Below are positions 1 to 12,071 of a stretch of 64,000 nt of DNA, piece after piece (position 1 is the stretch's first letter; every line of letters begins with the position of its first letter). The translations under genes were made by a program, and so were the position numbers. The notes under the pieces are model-generated. The model was given only the letters and a program-made list of their open reading frames with translations. It did not search any database and had not been told where the DNA came from. Origin of the DNA: Cyclina sinensis (lineage: Eukaryota; Mollusca; Bivalvia; Venerida; Veneridae); assembly GCA_012932295.1 (NCBI GenBank), contig JAAONU010000004.1:10478630-10542629 (forward strand), read 5' to 3'.

Positions 1-466
1 GATAAATAATACGGTAAGTTATTTTTTCGCAGCTCTATAATTATTACACTTGCGGCAGTATGCATTATTTTAAAAAAATCTATTCTTCAAATTCGATAGC
101 AGTTGAAGGCACACCACTTATTCATAAACAGCTGAGACCTTATTTTCATTAAACCCACACTCTGAGGACGTTTAGGGCTTCGAGGACCTCTGTATCTCCC
201 TGGTGACGTAACATTTTAGAAACTTAAAATTAAGCACTTCAGTATCATTGCAGCAGTTAATTATAAGAAGCATGCCACACATTTAAAACAAGTGTGCAGG
301 ATTAAAATTGAACTTCTTTTTATTTATTTTGTGAAAACATTTCCATATGTGTATTTAAGTGATGTAACGCCACGGCGTACGTTAAATTTAAAGCAGAATA
401 AAGGCAACGTGTGCTGAGTACACATATGGTAATAACAGAAGTTCACCAAATACAGCACTTCAAAAC
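1..466. other. 3' flank of the Ptf1a gene
   Basis: No coding potential is visible. This is the presumed 3' UTR and downstream flank of the minus-strand Ptf1a gene. Two overlapping poly(A)-signal candidates (AATAAA on the minus strand) lie at 319-324 and 323-328, about 140 nt past the stop codon. The choice between them is inference. Confidence 0.5.
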
Positions 467-2160
467 TCAGCACATAAAATGTTTCGTAAAATCATTCGTG
501 TAGTTGGCAATATTTATAAGGTCTTCATCATTTGCGTAATCGGGGAACCAGATTTTGGCGGTAAACTTGTTGTCTTTCGGTGTTGTCTGCTTCTCGTCGA
601 ACCACGCAAGCGAATGCCCCAGCAACGGACTTTCAGAAGGGTCAAGGTCGTTTTCTGAAATGATTTGAAAGATAGAATATTGAATAAAAACAGACAATAA
701 ATATCGTTTCTACTAAAGAAAGGCTCCGAAATTTATCGGCTTCTCTTTCGGCTTACCAGATAAATTCCTACGCCTTGCCAGATAAATTTTCTCCATCCCA
801 AAGACAGACAGGGAGACAGACAGTCTATTGACGTAAACCTTTTTTTCGCCATACAAAAAATACACAACAGATAAATTACTTTTGTAACGTGATCACAAAA
901 ATCCAACGTAGACATTCCAAACCAAAATACAATACAGTGTTGCGATTAAAATAGCTATTTACGAAAATATAATACTGTCGAAAAGACTAGCTCTAGATAT
1001 TGCCTCCCTCAAAAGTTTTAACAATCGTTAAAAATTATCAAATCTAGTAACAATGCAATTTTCAAAATGGAAACCTTTATAAAACCCGCATCAAATAATT
1101 TTAAAATTGCTCGGGAATAGAAAAAAAACTACAAATCTTTTATCTCCATGTACTGAATTGTAAAATGATGCATTTTTTGTAGTTTTTTCTTTTTATTTGT
1201 GGCGTTTAATCCTCTTCACAAGTTATAAATCAATTTCAAACAATATAAACGGTTATTGAACTGCTGCTAAACAAACTTAAACTGTTGTATTTTGTAGAGC
1301 AAAATTGACATCATTTGATAAAAGATATATGGGTTTGCGGATTAAACTTTCTCACCCTCTCGTCTAAAAATGATAAATCCGGGAAATTCTATTTTAATAA
1401 TTGCTGAAAGAACAATGCTCTGGTTTTGTATTATTGATCAAAGAAATTTTGTTATAAAAAACCTGCCTCAAGTGTTTCTCTCTTTTTTTCCAATTATGAA
1501 GAAATAGCGTACAAGGGATACATTTTAGAAACATAATTTTCCTCCTTTTCTTAAAGAAATAAAGTCCTTTTAAGTAAAAGTAAACTTCTGCCTTGGTGAT
1601 AAAGTATATGCCACGTCATACCAGAAATAATTTTGTTAGACTTTTAAGTCGACTGTTAAAGTATACAAATAAAAAACTTTTCAAATTAAGATTTTTTCCT
1701 CTCTTTTTTTTTCCCTACCTGAAAATTGGCACCGTAGAATCACCTTGTCCTGTTTTCTGTCTGAATTAGAAATATGACCACCCGTGGAAAAGTCATTTGT
1801 TGTTTTTATAAGGTCTGCTAAGTATTTTATGTAACTCATAGCAAGTTTCAGAGTGTCCACTTTTGATAATTTTCTATCCACATTTTCCGTCACCGGAATA
1901 CATTTTCTGAGACAGTCAAACGCGTCGTTAAGTGATTTCATTCGGCGACGTTCGCGCATGTTCGCCGCTTTCCTTTGCTGAACTTTCTTTCCGGTACATT
2001 TTCCGGACTTTTTCCCGAAGCTGCAGGAATTCAACGGGACGTTTTCAATGTCGCTTTCATTGGATCCAGTGGACGCCAGCTCATCACTGCAGTCACAAGA
2101 ACTTTCATAGTAATCAATATCAAAAATATCGTCGTCCAGGCCGTACATAAATGTCTCCAT
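467..2160 (-). CDS. Ptf1a: Ptf1a bHLH transcription factor, two exons
   Basis: CDS = complement(join(467..654, 1719..2160)), 209 aa. Exon 1 holds an acidic N-terminus and a bHLH at residues 61-118. The basic region reads [20 protein letters not shown] and helix 2 [21 protein letters not shown], which is closest to the PTF1A/Fer1 subfamily. The donor (TTTTCAG, then GTAGGG) leaves one base. The acceptor (ATTTCAG) at 654/655 restores the frame, giving ...[14 protein letters not shown].... Exon 2 carries the motifs [11 protein letters not shown] and TAKIWFPD. In vertebrate PTF1A the corresponding C-terminal motifs, with their tryptophans, bind RBPJ/RBPJL, so this exon is what separates the gene from other bHLH families. 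The intron after the bHLH matches the two-exon layout of vertebrate PTF1A. The known role is as a nuclear, E-protein-dimerising activator in neural specification (and pancreas in vertebrates). The first Met of the long open stretch was taken as the start; an extra 5' exon cannot be excluded. Confidence 0.93.
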
Positions 2161-4072
2161 TTTTCTTTCAAATTGAATTATTTCCTGTTGCTATTTCCAC
2201 AAGTTTCTCTATAATGCATGTATGACGCTTTTTAAGTTATTAAAATCTAAAGGAACGCATTATAAAACATGTCCATGTAATACGCAAAATGCTACGGTAA
2301 TTTTAGGCATTCAATCACAAAGATCTTCTTCTTTCCTGCGATCAATTTGCAATAATTGAATAAAGTGTCGTCAAATTAGACAAGTTTCAGTATTTAACAG
2401 TTAAATGATTCAGCATCCAATTTTATTTGAACGAAAATTGTATCAATAAAATACTGCCAATTAAAATCCAATAGTCCTTTTATCCCACCTCAAAATACTG
2501 ATTCAGCCAATCAGAAAGCGGTTGTTAGATGTCGCGTGCTGGTCGCGCGCCTTGTCGCGAGATTATTTTCTTAAGATGATAATTTTAAGAATTTTATAAC
2601 TCGAACAAATGAAAATTAACAGTAATTTCAACAAATGTTATTACAGGCAGATAGTGTTATCTATAAAAGCTGTTTAAACTCAGAGTAGAATCCCGTTAAA
2701 TGTGTATCATTATCTCTGAGAAAGGTGACATGGGGCCAGTCATTGGAAGGGGCCAGGTGTGTATATTCCCAGAGAAATATCCCTATACATACAGATGTAC
2801 AGAAACCTCAGTTCCAATGCTTATCTATATTATTTAAGGGAAGATTGAAAAATTCGTGGTTTTACCGATATGTTATTCAATGTTTTAAGAAGAAATAGAA
2901 CGTTAATTTGCTTGGTATGTTTTTGTAAATGCAATATGACTGAAGTAAACGATCTCCCTACGGTTAGCGTAGCGAATTTTAAGATATGATTTTAATCAGA
3001 TTGATGTTAATATTACTTCGCAGATAATGCATTATAACATTTTTAGGGTGCCCGCAGTTCCATTCTTTTAGTTTCTAAAATCACTGTTTTCTAACTCGTA
3101 TGATTAGATAAAAGATAACACTGTTGCATAATCAAGTTTACTCAGAATATGTGTCAATATCTCCTAGAATCAACAACTTTGTCAACTGTTCGTCAAAACA
3201 CGCATATACTGTAAAGATCGATTTTCCTACAAAATGGTCTTATAGTTATTTCGTGTTTTCTTAAATATTAATGAACATGTTTCGCACTTTTCATTACGCG
3301 AGATGCCAATGATGATATTTAGACGCATTCACTCCTAGATAGAATAGATTTTTTTCAGATATCGTTATATTTTAGTCACAGTTTTGTGTAGTCTGGATTA
3401 TCTGCCCCCTGTCACTATGTCAATAAATCGAAGTATAGTAGGCAGGGAACCAGACTAAGTTTTGTGGAGCTTCGTTCTATGACCAGGGTTACGGATTTTT
3501 ACCTTGATGGTGTGTGAAATGCTTTAACATATAAATCACATTTTTCTTCCCCTTTGTGGATGGCATCAAAGATTTTTCTCTCTGTTAAGAATTTTTGCCA
3601 GGAAAGGAAAGGCAACTCAGTACAAATTTTCAAGTTCATTTAAAACTCATGGCATGCCATGGGCATAAGAGTAACAAACATATTTCAAAAGATAACAGAC
3701 AAATATAGAATTTTTACTTGAGTTAGATATGAAGCCATAAATAACATAAGGAAAGCGGCTTACTTAATTTTCAGCATTTTTGTTTCAGCCAATAATGTTT
3801 GTCTCGTTTATGTTTTCTTTCTTTCTTTCTTTTTTTTCTTTATTTCTTTCATTCTTTCTTTCTTGTTTCATTTTTCTTTTTTTCTTTTTTTATATCAGAA
3901 CTACTCAAGAGTTTGAAAGTTAAAACTGTATGGACAGCGAAAAAGATTCTCAGTTAATGACGTCTGGTGAAAGTAAGAGTTATACCCCCTTATTAATAGG
4001 AGTAGGCTGGGTACCAGAGTATGGCATTCGTTGTCGGTCTAGAGTTTACCATGACGTTAAGAATCCGTCACC
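2161..4072. other. Upstream region of Ptf1a, no further gene seen
   Basis: About 1.9 kb upstream of the Ptf1a start with no supportable exon. A CCAAT box sits at 2507-2511, about 350 bp from the ATG, and may belong to the promoter. No clear TATA box at a convincing distance was found. The right end contains a pyrimidine tract and abuts a SINE. Confidence 0.4.
3805..3893. repeat. Pyrimidine-rich CTTT microsatellite
   Basis: Imperfect run of CTTT/TTTC units interspersed with T tracts, directly 5' of the tRNA-like SINE region. Confidence 0.8.
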
Positions 4073-4262
4073 GACGGGCCTCGATAGTTCAATGGTTAGA
4101 GGGTTTGCATCCGGTTCGGAGGTTCCCGGGTGCGAATCCTAGCTTGACTGTCCGTCGGCACACGTGGTACAGTTCATCCAGTTGTGATTGTGTACCAGTA
4201 ATAAATGTTCTGGGATTTTTCTAAAGAGATTGGTTTCATCGAAGTGAAGCTGAAATAAAATT
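4073..4262 (+). repeat. tRNA-derived SINE
   Basis: The head at about 4076-4146 has an A-box-like TAGTTCAATGGTTAGAG and a degraded B box (GTGCGAATCC instead of GGTTCGAATCC). An unrelated tail then runs towards about 4262. It is not a functional tRNA because the B box is damaged and no paired acceptor stem is apparent. Confidence 0.6.
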
Positions 4263-6498
4263 ACGTAAAACAGCAAGTTCTGATCAGAAATCTTTCGACA
4301 TCATTTGATTAAAAAGTGTCCAAAACCGAATAAACTCTTACTGCCTAAAATTGAATAACTTATCTTATAAACTAGCTCTAAAGAGCGGCGACATTTTGTC
4401 CGACACGTATTACAAATGGAATAAATGGAAATCATGCCTAGTTGACATATCAAGTGACTGACTTGGATTAAAACTGTAGCAAGATAAGCTGATAAGGCAA
4501 TGGGTCATTCCGTCTATACTATATCATAAGTAAAGTTTTGTCCATTTGGAAGGGAAAAAAGATCCCTAAATGTGAATGTGTTATGTGCTTTTAAGTGTAA
4601 ATATAGACTTTTAAGTATCATTATTATCGTATCATATTAAATTAATAATTCATATTAATATTTTTTTTCTAAACACATATTTTTGACAATTATTGTCGCT
4701 GAAGTAGGCAATGTTATTGTGTGCCTGTATATCTTCTACAAATAAATGTATTTTAAACATGAATGCCCCTAATTCTATTTCTTGTTTTCAAATTATTTTT
4801 TGCTAACTTAGCTTCGTAATACATTCTAGCATGGCACGCGCTTTCCACACTACGTTACTTCCGGTTTTTGTTAGTTCGGTCTAAACTAATTTCGACTTTC
4901 GGTTATTCTTGTCGCACTAAATATTATATTTGCATTAAGACTGCCTCCCTCTGGGTTTGTTTCATTTGTTTACTTTGTAACCTTTATAGTAGAAAGGTTA
5001 AACAGCAATAATAATCATTCTTCTTATAAAAGGATTAAGTACGCGGTTCTATCAAAAAGTTGCTATAACTTTTGTTACATTAAAATGACAGAAGTAAATA
5101 TTTGTTTATTAAGATGTAATGTGAATTTTATTTGACTATTCACCGACAAAAAGAAACACTATTTGATACCAGGGTTTATTCTTTTAATGTTTGCCAAGAG
5201 CAAAAGTTAATGGGACCGCCTGGACGGGTGTCAGCACAACATTTCGATACAGACACTGTTTAACGACAAAATGTAAATATTTTCATAATTTATATAAGAT
5301 AACTCCCTAATCAGTGAGACTGCATGTGAATTTCTGAACTGGAGAGTTTGACAAGAAACACGAAGGGGTGTTTAATATTAAATGTGATTTTATACAAACA
5401 TCAAATATTATGTGTAGATTTAAGAAATGGGTGCATGTAGGGAGGAAAAACATTGTATTTTATTCTTTTGTCAAACCAATTCCTTTGTCAAAAAGAAAAG
5501 AAAAAAATCTTGAAATGCAACAAAAGGTCATGCTTTGAAAACCACAATCGTCTCTCAGGATGAACAGATGACGTCATGAAGCCGCATCCATCTGAAAACT
5601 TAAAGAAGTCAAGCTTGGCTAACCTATTTTCTAACCTGCTTCACAAATACCCTCAACAAGGATTAGTGTTGAAACAATGACCACAAAGAAAATTTTAAGA
5701 GTGACCTATTTGACCTTATCAGACCAAAACAAGATAACCTTTACCCACAACTCAATCGTCTGGTGTGTGTCCGTCACAACGTCATAAGTGGTCATCGATT
5801 GCTAACCACAAGCGAGGTAACTCTTGTAAAACACTTTTGAAACTGCTGTGTTGTTTGGACAAAGTCACTGTCAAAAATGTTTTATCCAATTTTAACTTCA
5901 CGTCTTGAATTGCCTTCGCTTAATTCTGTTTATCTGATGGTTATTTAACTGAGGGCTCTAGCTTATTCGAAATTCAGTATAATCATAACTCGGTATTTAT
6001 TTCCACAAGTGTATTCTTTCACTTCTCACTATACAATTCGAATGCGATTTTGTTTAACTTCAGAAAGATATAATGGTCTTATAAGATTTAAGTGTACTAT
6101 ACTTCTAGTAATGAGTTAGTCTTAATTGAATTGCTACCAAATTATCGTATATACTACTATAGTTCGTTTTACCTCGAACCTCTCCGAAAACCACCTCTGC
6201 AGTAATACGGAACCATGTTGGAACTTGGAACTTGGAACTACTTTCAATCTGTTCTTTACCAACGTGAATCACATGTTTTTGAGTTATGGTGTATTCTTGA
6301 GCTCCATCCTAAGGGGTTACGCTTGCGGAATTTTCCGAAGCTGGCCGAATTGGTACGATTTCAACATGGTTTTTGACAGTCAGCAGTCAGTTTTTAATCA
6401 CAATCGTGTCTTATCTTTGAATGCAGACACAACATTTCTTTACAAGCAAAATTTCCCTCAAAATTTTTCATTACAAACGTTTAAAAACCAATGCGAAC
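4263..6498. other. Intergenic, no gene seen
   Basis: AT-rich spacer with only short open frames and no splice-supported exon. The last few hundred bases must hold the promoter of the first C4-like gene, but no TATA box could be chosen with confidence. Confidence 0.4.
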
Positions 6499-7888
6499 AT
6501 GAAAGAATTATTTTCTCTCTCGGTAATCTTTGTTGTGAACATATTCGGTGCATTATGTGAAAGACGTCTTGTCCTGGAAATGGACATAGAACAGGAAATA
6601 ATCAATCTTAAACAGTCACTCACACAGAAGGATGCGCAGATTGCCGCCCTACAAAAACATGTAGATGACTTACAAGCAAAAATAGGTAATCAAAATAACT
6701 TTCTTATGGTGGCGTTTCGAAAGTGGTTCAGTATATAAAGTCTGAAACTTATAGCCTGGGACTATACTAGGAAAGAATTGATCGCTTATCAAGCTCTATT
6801 CGATTATAGCTTCCTTGGTTCATATCAGTACTCGTGGAACACAGAAAGCTACAGGAGTCTCTCTTCCCTGACGGGATTCGAACCAGCGACCACCTGACTG
6901 GGTGTGCAGCGGCGCCCTGCCCCTCGACCACTACTCTTTTAGTACAGCCGAGATGCTTAAAGCGATCATGCAAGATTGAAAAATATAAACAGATAACTTC
7001 TTAGACCTATGTTTACAAAATGTATTTGTAAATATTTTGTATCTATATCATTGTTTTATAGTATATCCAAAGATATTGTTTTTTCTATTACAGGGTCGAC
7101 ATATACGCGGTGGGGCCGTACCGCATGTCCTTCTAATGGAACAAGTCTGGTCTATTCCGGTAAGGTTAAATGATTGTAAGCTATAGAGCTTAGTTTGAAC
7201 AAGTACCTAATGAAGTTATCAAAATTATTATAAAACGGAAAGATTTATAAACAATAACAACAGTAGCTTTGAAATTTTCTGGTAGGTTAAACATTACCAA
7301 AAGTGTAAATAGTCTCTACATATTACTCAATCTAAAAAAGAATCATTCTTGTATAAGAATGCTATTATGTCCGTTTCAGGATACATGGCTGGCACGTATC
7401 ATGACAGCAGCCGTGGACCCGGATCTGGGGCCAACTATCTCTGCCTCTCTAACCAACCTACCTGGGATCATTATTCCGAAACCGCCAATAATGAAATCCG
7501 TGTAACTGGGGTTGAGTACGAATTTTACTACCACGCAACGGCCGCTCACGATCTTCAAGAATTCTTTGGATCCGATATATACAACAGTGAAGCACCGTGC
7601 GCGGTGTGTCGAGCGGAAAGGAGCACCACAGTCATGATACCTGGTCGGAAGGACTGTTATCCAGGGTGGACAAAGGAGTATAGTGGATATCTGGTCGGTG
7701 CTTATCCGGGTTACGATGACGCAACGGAGTATATTTGTCTAGACAGAAGACCGGAAACCGTGGTGCATAGCGGGACTGATGATAATGATAACATGCTTTA
7801 TTTTGTTGAAGCAACGTGTGGGAAAAGTCTGGAGTGCCCTCCGTATGTTCATAACAGGGAATTGGCTTGTGTCGTTTGTTCTATGTAA
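6499..7888 (+). CDS. Short-chain collagen C4-like secreted protein A
   Basis: CDS = join(6499..6685, 7094..7159, 7380..7888), 253 aa; both introns are phase 1 with GT..AG ends. The start chosen is the Met opening a signal peptide (MKELFSLSVIFVVNIFGALC); earlier in-frame Mets would bury it. Exon 1 continues as a coiled coil (EMDIEQEIINLKQSLTQKDA and on) with regularly spaced Ile/Leu. Exon 2 (66 bp) encodes GSTYTRWGRTACPSNGTSLV, which includes an NGT glycosylation sequon. Exon 3 encodes the cysteine-rich globular domain with landmarks MAGTYHD, NYLCL, APCAVCR, IMIPGRKDCYPGWTKEY, CLDRRPE, CGKSLECPPY and CVVC. This is the domain annotated in molluscs as 'short-chain collagen C4-like'. There are no Gly-X-Y repeats, so the collagen label is by homology only. 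Probably secreted and oligomeric; ligand unknown. Confidence 0.9.
6848..6955 (-). repeat. tRNA-like SINE head in intron 1 of gene A
   Basis: On the minus strand the segment has an A-box-like AGTGGTCGAGGGGCAGG and a perfect B box, GGTTCGAATCCC, inside gene A intron 1. The arrangement resembles a tRNA-Ser-type head. There is no convincing full cloverleaf. Confidence 0.55.
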
Positions 7889-7900
7889 TTTTATTTTACA

Positions 7901-7906
7901 AATAAA
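7901..7906 (+). other. Poly(A) signal of C4-like gene A
   Basis: AATAAA lies 13 nt after the TAA stop. If used, the 3' UTR would be very short. Confidence 0.55.
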
Positions 7907-8009
7907 TACTGTAAATTGCTACGCTTTTTAGAATAATCATTACTGCCACCTAGGTCACCTAATACTGTATAAATAGTTTAATCGGCTTTCTAAGCTTTAA
8001 CCGGACACC

Positions 8010-8115
8010 AGTAGGAAGTTAGCAGTAGCAGTACACAGTGGCAGTAGCAGTACACAGTAGCAGTAGCAGTACACAGTAGCAGTAGCAGTACACAGTAGCA
8101 GTAGCAGTACGCAGC
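8010..8115. repeat. 19-bp minisatellite
   Basis: About four to five tandem copies of a 19-bp unit made of ACAC followed by five AGT/AGC triplets. The unit length is not a multiple of three, so the reading frame rotates from copy to copy, arguing against coding. Confidence 0.85.
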
Positions 8116-8564
8116 AGTTGGCGTTCCTATACATTAACAGGACGGCGTTGAATTTCACTACGAAGTGAGTCCTTTTTTCAGTACGTGATAGTACATTTGA
8201 CCCATTAAGACAAATTAAAACACACTGTCCTAGCATTTTTGCAGCTTCGAATACCTTGACTGTCTATAGTCCATCTTGAAAGCACGGAAACCTACCAAAG
8301 CTTACTAGAGCATTTGTAAATAACTCCAGCAAAGGTGTGATTCATTCCGTTTAGAGTTATCTTGTATCTACAAACAGTCTAACTAAAAGTTAGCAGTTGG
8401 TCAAGCTAGGTTCCGAGTGCTTTGTTTATCTTCTTAAACTTGAATTTTGATCATTTAAGAGACAGGAGCCAGCTCGACATTCGGTACGACATTTAGACAA
8501 CGAAATGAAATGTAGAAAAAAACAACAACAACAAGTTAAAAGTCAGCTGACATTCTACTCTACA
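8116..8564. other. Spacer, no gene seen
   Basis: Nothing beyond degenerate edges of the adjacent minisatellite (TCGACAT-containing fragments near 8475-8520). Confidence 0.4.
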
Positions 8565-9332
8565 TTCAGAAAACGAAGCTAATCCCAAGTTAAATGTCAA
8601 TATTCGGCTCGACATCCAGAAAACGAAAAAATTTGGTAAAGCTAATCCCAAGTTAAATGTCAATATTTGGCTCGACATCCAGAAAACGAAAAACTTTGGT
8701 AAAGCTAATCCCAAGTTAAATGTCAATATTCGGCTCGACATCCAGAAAACGAAAAACTTTGGTAAAGCTAATCCCAAGTTAAATGTCAATATTCGGCTCG
8801 ACATCCAGAAAACGAAAAACTTTGGTAAAGCTAATCCCAAGTTAAATGTCAATATTCGGCTCGACATTCAGAAAACGAAAAACTTTGGTAAAGCTAATCC
8901 CAAGTTAAATGTCAATATTCGGCTCGACATCCAGAAAACGAAAAACTTTGGTAAAGCTATTCTCAAGTTAAATGTCAATATTCGGCTCGACATCCAGAAA
9001 ACGAAAAACTTTGGTAAAGCTAATCCCAAGTTAAATGTCAATATTCGGCTCGACATCCAGAAAACGAAAAACTTTGGTAAAGCTAATCCCAAGTTAAATG
9101 TCAATATTCGGCTCGACATCCAGAAAACGAAAAACTTTGGTAAAGCTAATCTCAAGTTAAATGTCAATATTCGGCTCGACATCCAGAAAACGAAAAACTT
9201 TGGTAAAGCTAATCCCAAGTTAAATGTCAATATTCGGCTCGACATCCAGAAAACGAAAAACTTTGGTAAAGCTAATCCCAAGTTAAATGTCAATATTCGG
9301 CTCGACATCCAGAAAACGAAAAAAATATTTGA
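8565..9332. repeat. 63-bp minisatellite, about 12 units
   Basis: About twelve head-to-tail copies of a 63-bp unit with landmarks GCTAATCCCAAGTTAAATG, TATTCGGCTCGACATCCAG and AAAACGAAAAACTTTGG. Units differ by only a few substitutions. Because 63 is a multiple of three and the unit lacks stops in one minus-strand frame, the array reads as a 21-residue repeat (MSSRILTFNLGLALPKFFVF plus W). Degenerate half units flank both sides (8473-8560 and 9335-9375). Confidence 0.92.
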
Positions 9333-9689
9333 AAACCAAACGTCGAGCTGAACGTTGAGTCAGCTCGAGATTGGGTGGAACGGGAAGAAAAAAATAATTA
9401 ACGACCGAACGTTGAGATGAATGCTGATTTTTGATTAGAAAAGTTAGAAAAGTGGTAAGGGTGTAGTAAATATAATATTACTAGGAAGACTTTTGAAAAT
9501 ATTGCATGAAAAGGACAATCCCTTGGCCATATTTCGCAAGATACCTAACTGCTTGTATAACCTATAACCCTTGAAGTCAGTTACGATAACTTCAAGTAGG
9601 TCAGCGTACATCTTATCAGACTAACGAAGTTCAGGAAAAAAAAGAAATTCACTTCTACGACTTAATTGCTCGGTCTAGACCAATTTACT

Positions 9690-11889
9690 ATGCTACGCGC
9701 ATATTTATTCAGTACACTCGTGCTGGCATATATTCACGAGCTAGAGAGTCGACGTGAATCTCGTCTTATAAACGAGATTGATATCGAACAAGAGATTGTC
9801 AACATGAAAAATGAGATAACTGCATTGAAAGCTGAAAACCAGATCCTCCGTAGCCGGATAGGTAAGTGCCAATAACAACTTCATGTACATAATGTTTAAT
9901 AAATAATGACTGATTTTTCCACATCGTTGCATTAAATATGTCACGTTATTTCAATATATTGAGCATCGTCGGAACCCACGGGTGCTGATTCCGCCTACAT
10001 AAAGAATGCGAATGAAGTGCGAATGAAGTGTATACGTAGAGAATACCCCTGGGTTACCGAGAATGTAAACTGAGGAGAGCGGTCGAGAAATTGAAGCGTC
10101 GGACTTCTGTTCCAGAGGTCGTCGGTTCGAATATCTACTAGAAGCGAGAGTATTCAGTGATTTTTTCAAGTTCTCTGCTTACGGCACCAGTAGTTATTTG
10201 AACCCAGGAAGCAGACTATGGTCAGGATTAATATAAGATGTACGAACTTGTTTCCTAGTCTATGTAAAAAACAACAACAACAAAGGTCAAAATTGACATC
10301 ACTACTTTAGATTGTAGAACACTGAATAAAAGTTAAATGCTTTCTTGAACAAAAATGACCTTTGAACTATATCATTATCACTTGACATTGCACCATGTGA
10401 TAAATTCTTCCAGTAACTATAAAAAGCTGACGGCTCAAGAATCATTATGGGGTGGATCAATTATCTACGTATCCCATTAGGGCCATCGTAGTTTCGCTCT
10501 GGCGCCCTAAAGGCGAAAGTACGATAACACGATGCGGAAACATGAAAATACGATGCGAGAACGCGAAGTTATAATGCGACAGAACGAAAATACGATGAGA
10601 AAACGCGTATTAATATCGCACTTTCGCATCGCGTTGTCACGGCCTTGCATCGTTTTTTCGCGTCTTCGCATCCTGTTCTTGTTGTATCGTTGTCGGGGTT
10701 GAATGGACGAAGTAACGAAAACATGATGCGAATTCGCGAATATAAGATGCGATAGCTGCACATCTAATACAAGATTACATTTCAAGAACGGAGGAGTCGG
10801 AGACTGAGGAACTTACCTGCCAAAAGATTTGCCCAGAAGGGCGCACTGTGGCGAATCTTGCAGTTATTCTACGGTTATGTACACCTAGCTCCTAGTCTGT
10901 TTGCAAGAACATCGCTGTCTTAATTCTAATGTTTTGTTATTTCAGGCTCCACGTACATCAGATGGGGTCGGACCACCTGTCCAGAAAACGGAACAAGTCT
11001 TGTATATTCTGGTGATTTCATTAATTTACTGTTCTAACAGTACTGACAATTTATTATTTCTGACCTTTGTAAACTGCAAGCAAAAAAAGTAACCGTTCTA
11101 AACATTAAATTTTACTTATAGAATTTTAATATCCGTGGATTTTGGTATCAACTTCATGTTTTCTTCTTAAAGAACACTTCCATCAATGTGGAGCCATCAT
11201 ATTTTAACATTTATTTCATATTGATGAGGCTGTTTTTTTTTAAACTGAGTATTTTGGTCTCAGAACTCAACATTCTGGCTACGAAAATCATCCTGATAAC
11301 AGTTTTGTTTCCCGTTTTTCCCTCACGGTCGAAACATTCGAACAGTACGTTATAAAATCACCTATTGCCTTTATTGCCAGGTTACATGGCTGGAACATAT
11401 CATAACAGTAGTACAGGTACAGCCACTGGTGCTAATTACCTATGTCTAGCAGGTCAACCAACCTGGGACCACTATTCGGAGACGGCCAACAATCTTATTC
11501 GAGTTACGGGCGTAGAATATGAATTCTGGGCTCATACTTTTGCCGCTCACGACATTAAGGACTTCTTTGGTACTGATATTCACAACAGTGACGCCCCTTG
11601 CGCGGTGTGTCGCGCCGAGAGAAGCACAAGTGTAATGATTCCAGGCCGGAAGGACTTTTACGCAGGCTGGACAAAAGAGTATAGCGGCTATCTGGTCGGT
11701 GCGTATCAAAGGTTTGATGATGCTACGGAGTACGTGTGCCTAGACAGGCGTCCGGAAACAATTGTTCACAGTGGAAATGATGACAACGATAATACTTTGT
11801 ATTTCGTGGAAACATTTTGCGGGAAAAGCTTGGCATGTCCACCCTATATCCACGACAGAGAGCTTGCTTGTGTAGTTTGTACATTGTAG
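9690..11889 (+). CDS. Short-chain collagen C4-like secreted protein B
   Basis: CDS = join(9690..9861, 10946..11011, 11381..11889), 248 aa; all introns phase 1. The ATG at 9690 opens a signal-like segment (MLRAYLFSTLVLAYIHELES). A charged coiled coil follows (INEIDIEQEIVNMKNEITAL), ending LRSRIG at the donor. Exon 2 encodes GSTYIRWGRTTCPENGTSLV. Exon 3 is the globular domain with MAGTYHN, NYLCLAGQPTW, APCAVCR, CLDRRPE, CGKSLACPPY and CVVC. One difference stands out: the motif that reads GRKDCYPGW in A and D, and GRKDCYTGW in C, is GRKDFYAGW here. One conserved cysteine is lost, leaving nine instead of ten Cys across exons 2-3. The N-terminal coiled coil is also the most divergent of the four. 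Extracellular; ligand unknown. Confidence 0.9.
10075..10265 (+). repeat. tRNA-derived SINE in intron 1 of gene B
   Basis: The B box GGTTCGAATAT lies near 10124-10134 and is followed by a tail containing TTTGAACCCAGGA and AATATAAG..TG.A.GAACTT..TTCC. The same tail follows the tRNA-like head at 25040-25205, so these are two members of one SINE family. Confidence 0.65.
10485..10765. repeat. Degenerate palindromic repeat cluster
   Basis: Short degenerate units of the type ATACGATGCGAGAACGCGAA run in one direction on the left, and their reverse complements (TTCGCATCGCG, TTTTTCGCGTCTTCGCATC) on the right, followed by a further direct block. The whole forms a foldable imperfect palindrome inside intron 1 of gene B. 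Confidence 0.6.
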
Positions 11890-12071
11890 ATAAATATATT
11901 CCATGTAAATCTTTTCACTGTGTATAAAAGTGTTGAATGCCAAGCTTATTTTTTCTTCCGTTCATTACAAATCTAGTCTAAAAAAGTTAATATACAAAGA
12001 AAATTCCAGTATTGACTTTGTTATAGCAAGCCAAAAATGACATGAGAACCATTTTTAAGTACAGTAAAACC

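Noticed and set aside
4076..4146. Possible functional tRNA gene (also 25040, 18595, 28140, 48530)
   Set aside because: A and B boxes are recognisable, but acceptor stems do not pair or B boxes are mutated, and SINE tails follow.
6126..6560. Upstream 144-codon ORF overlapping exon 1 of gene A
   Set aside because: Different frame from the signal peptide/coiled-coil exon and no homology features.
8565..9332. CRISPR-like regular repeat array
   Set aside because: The whole 63-bp unit repeats with no unique spacers, and the genome is eukaryotic.
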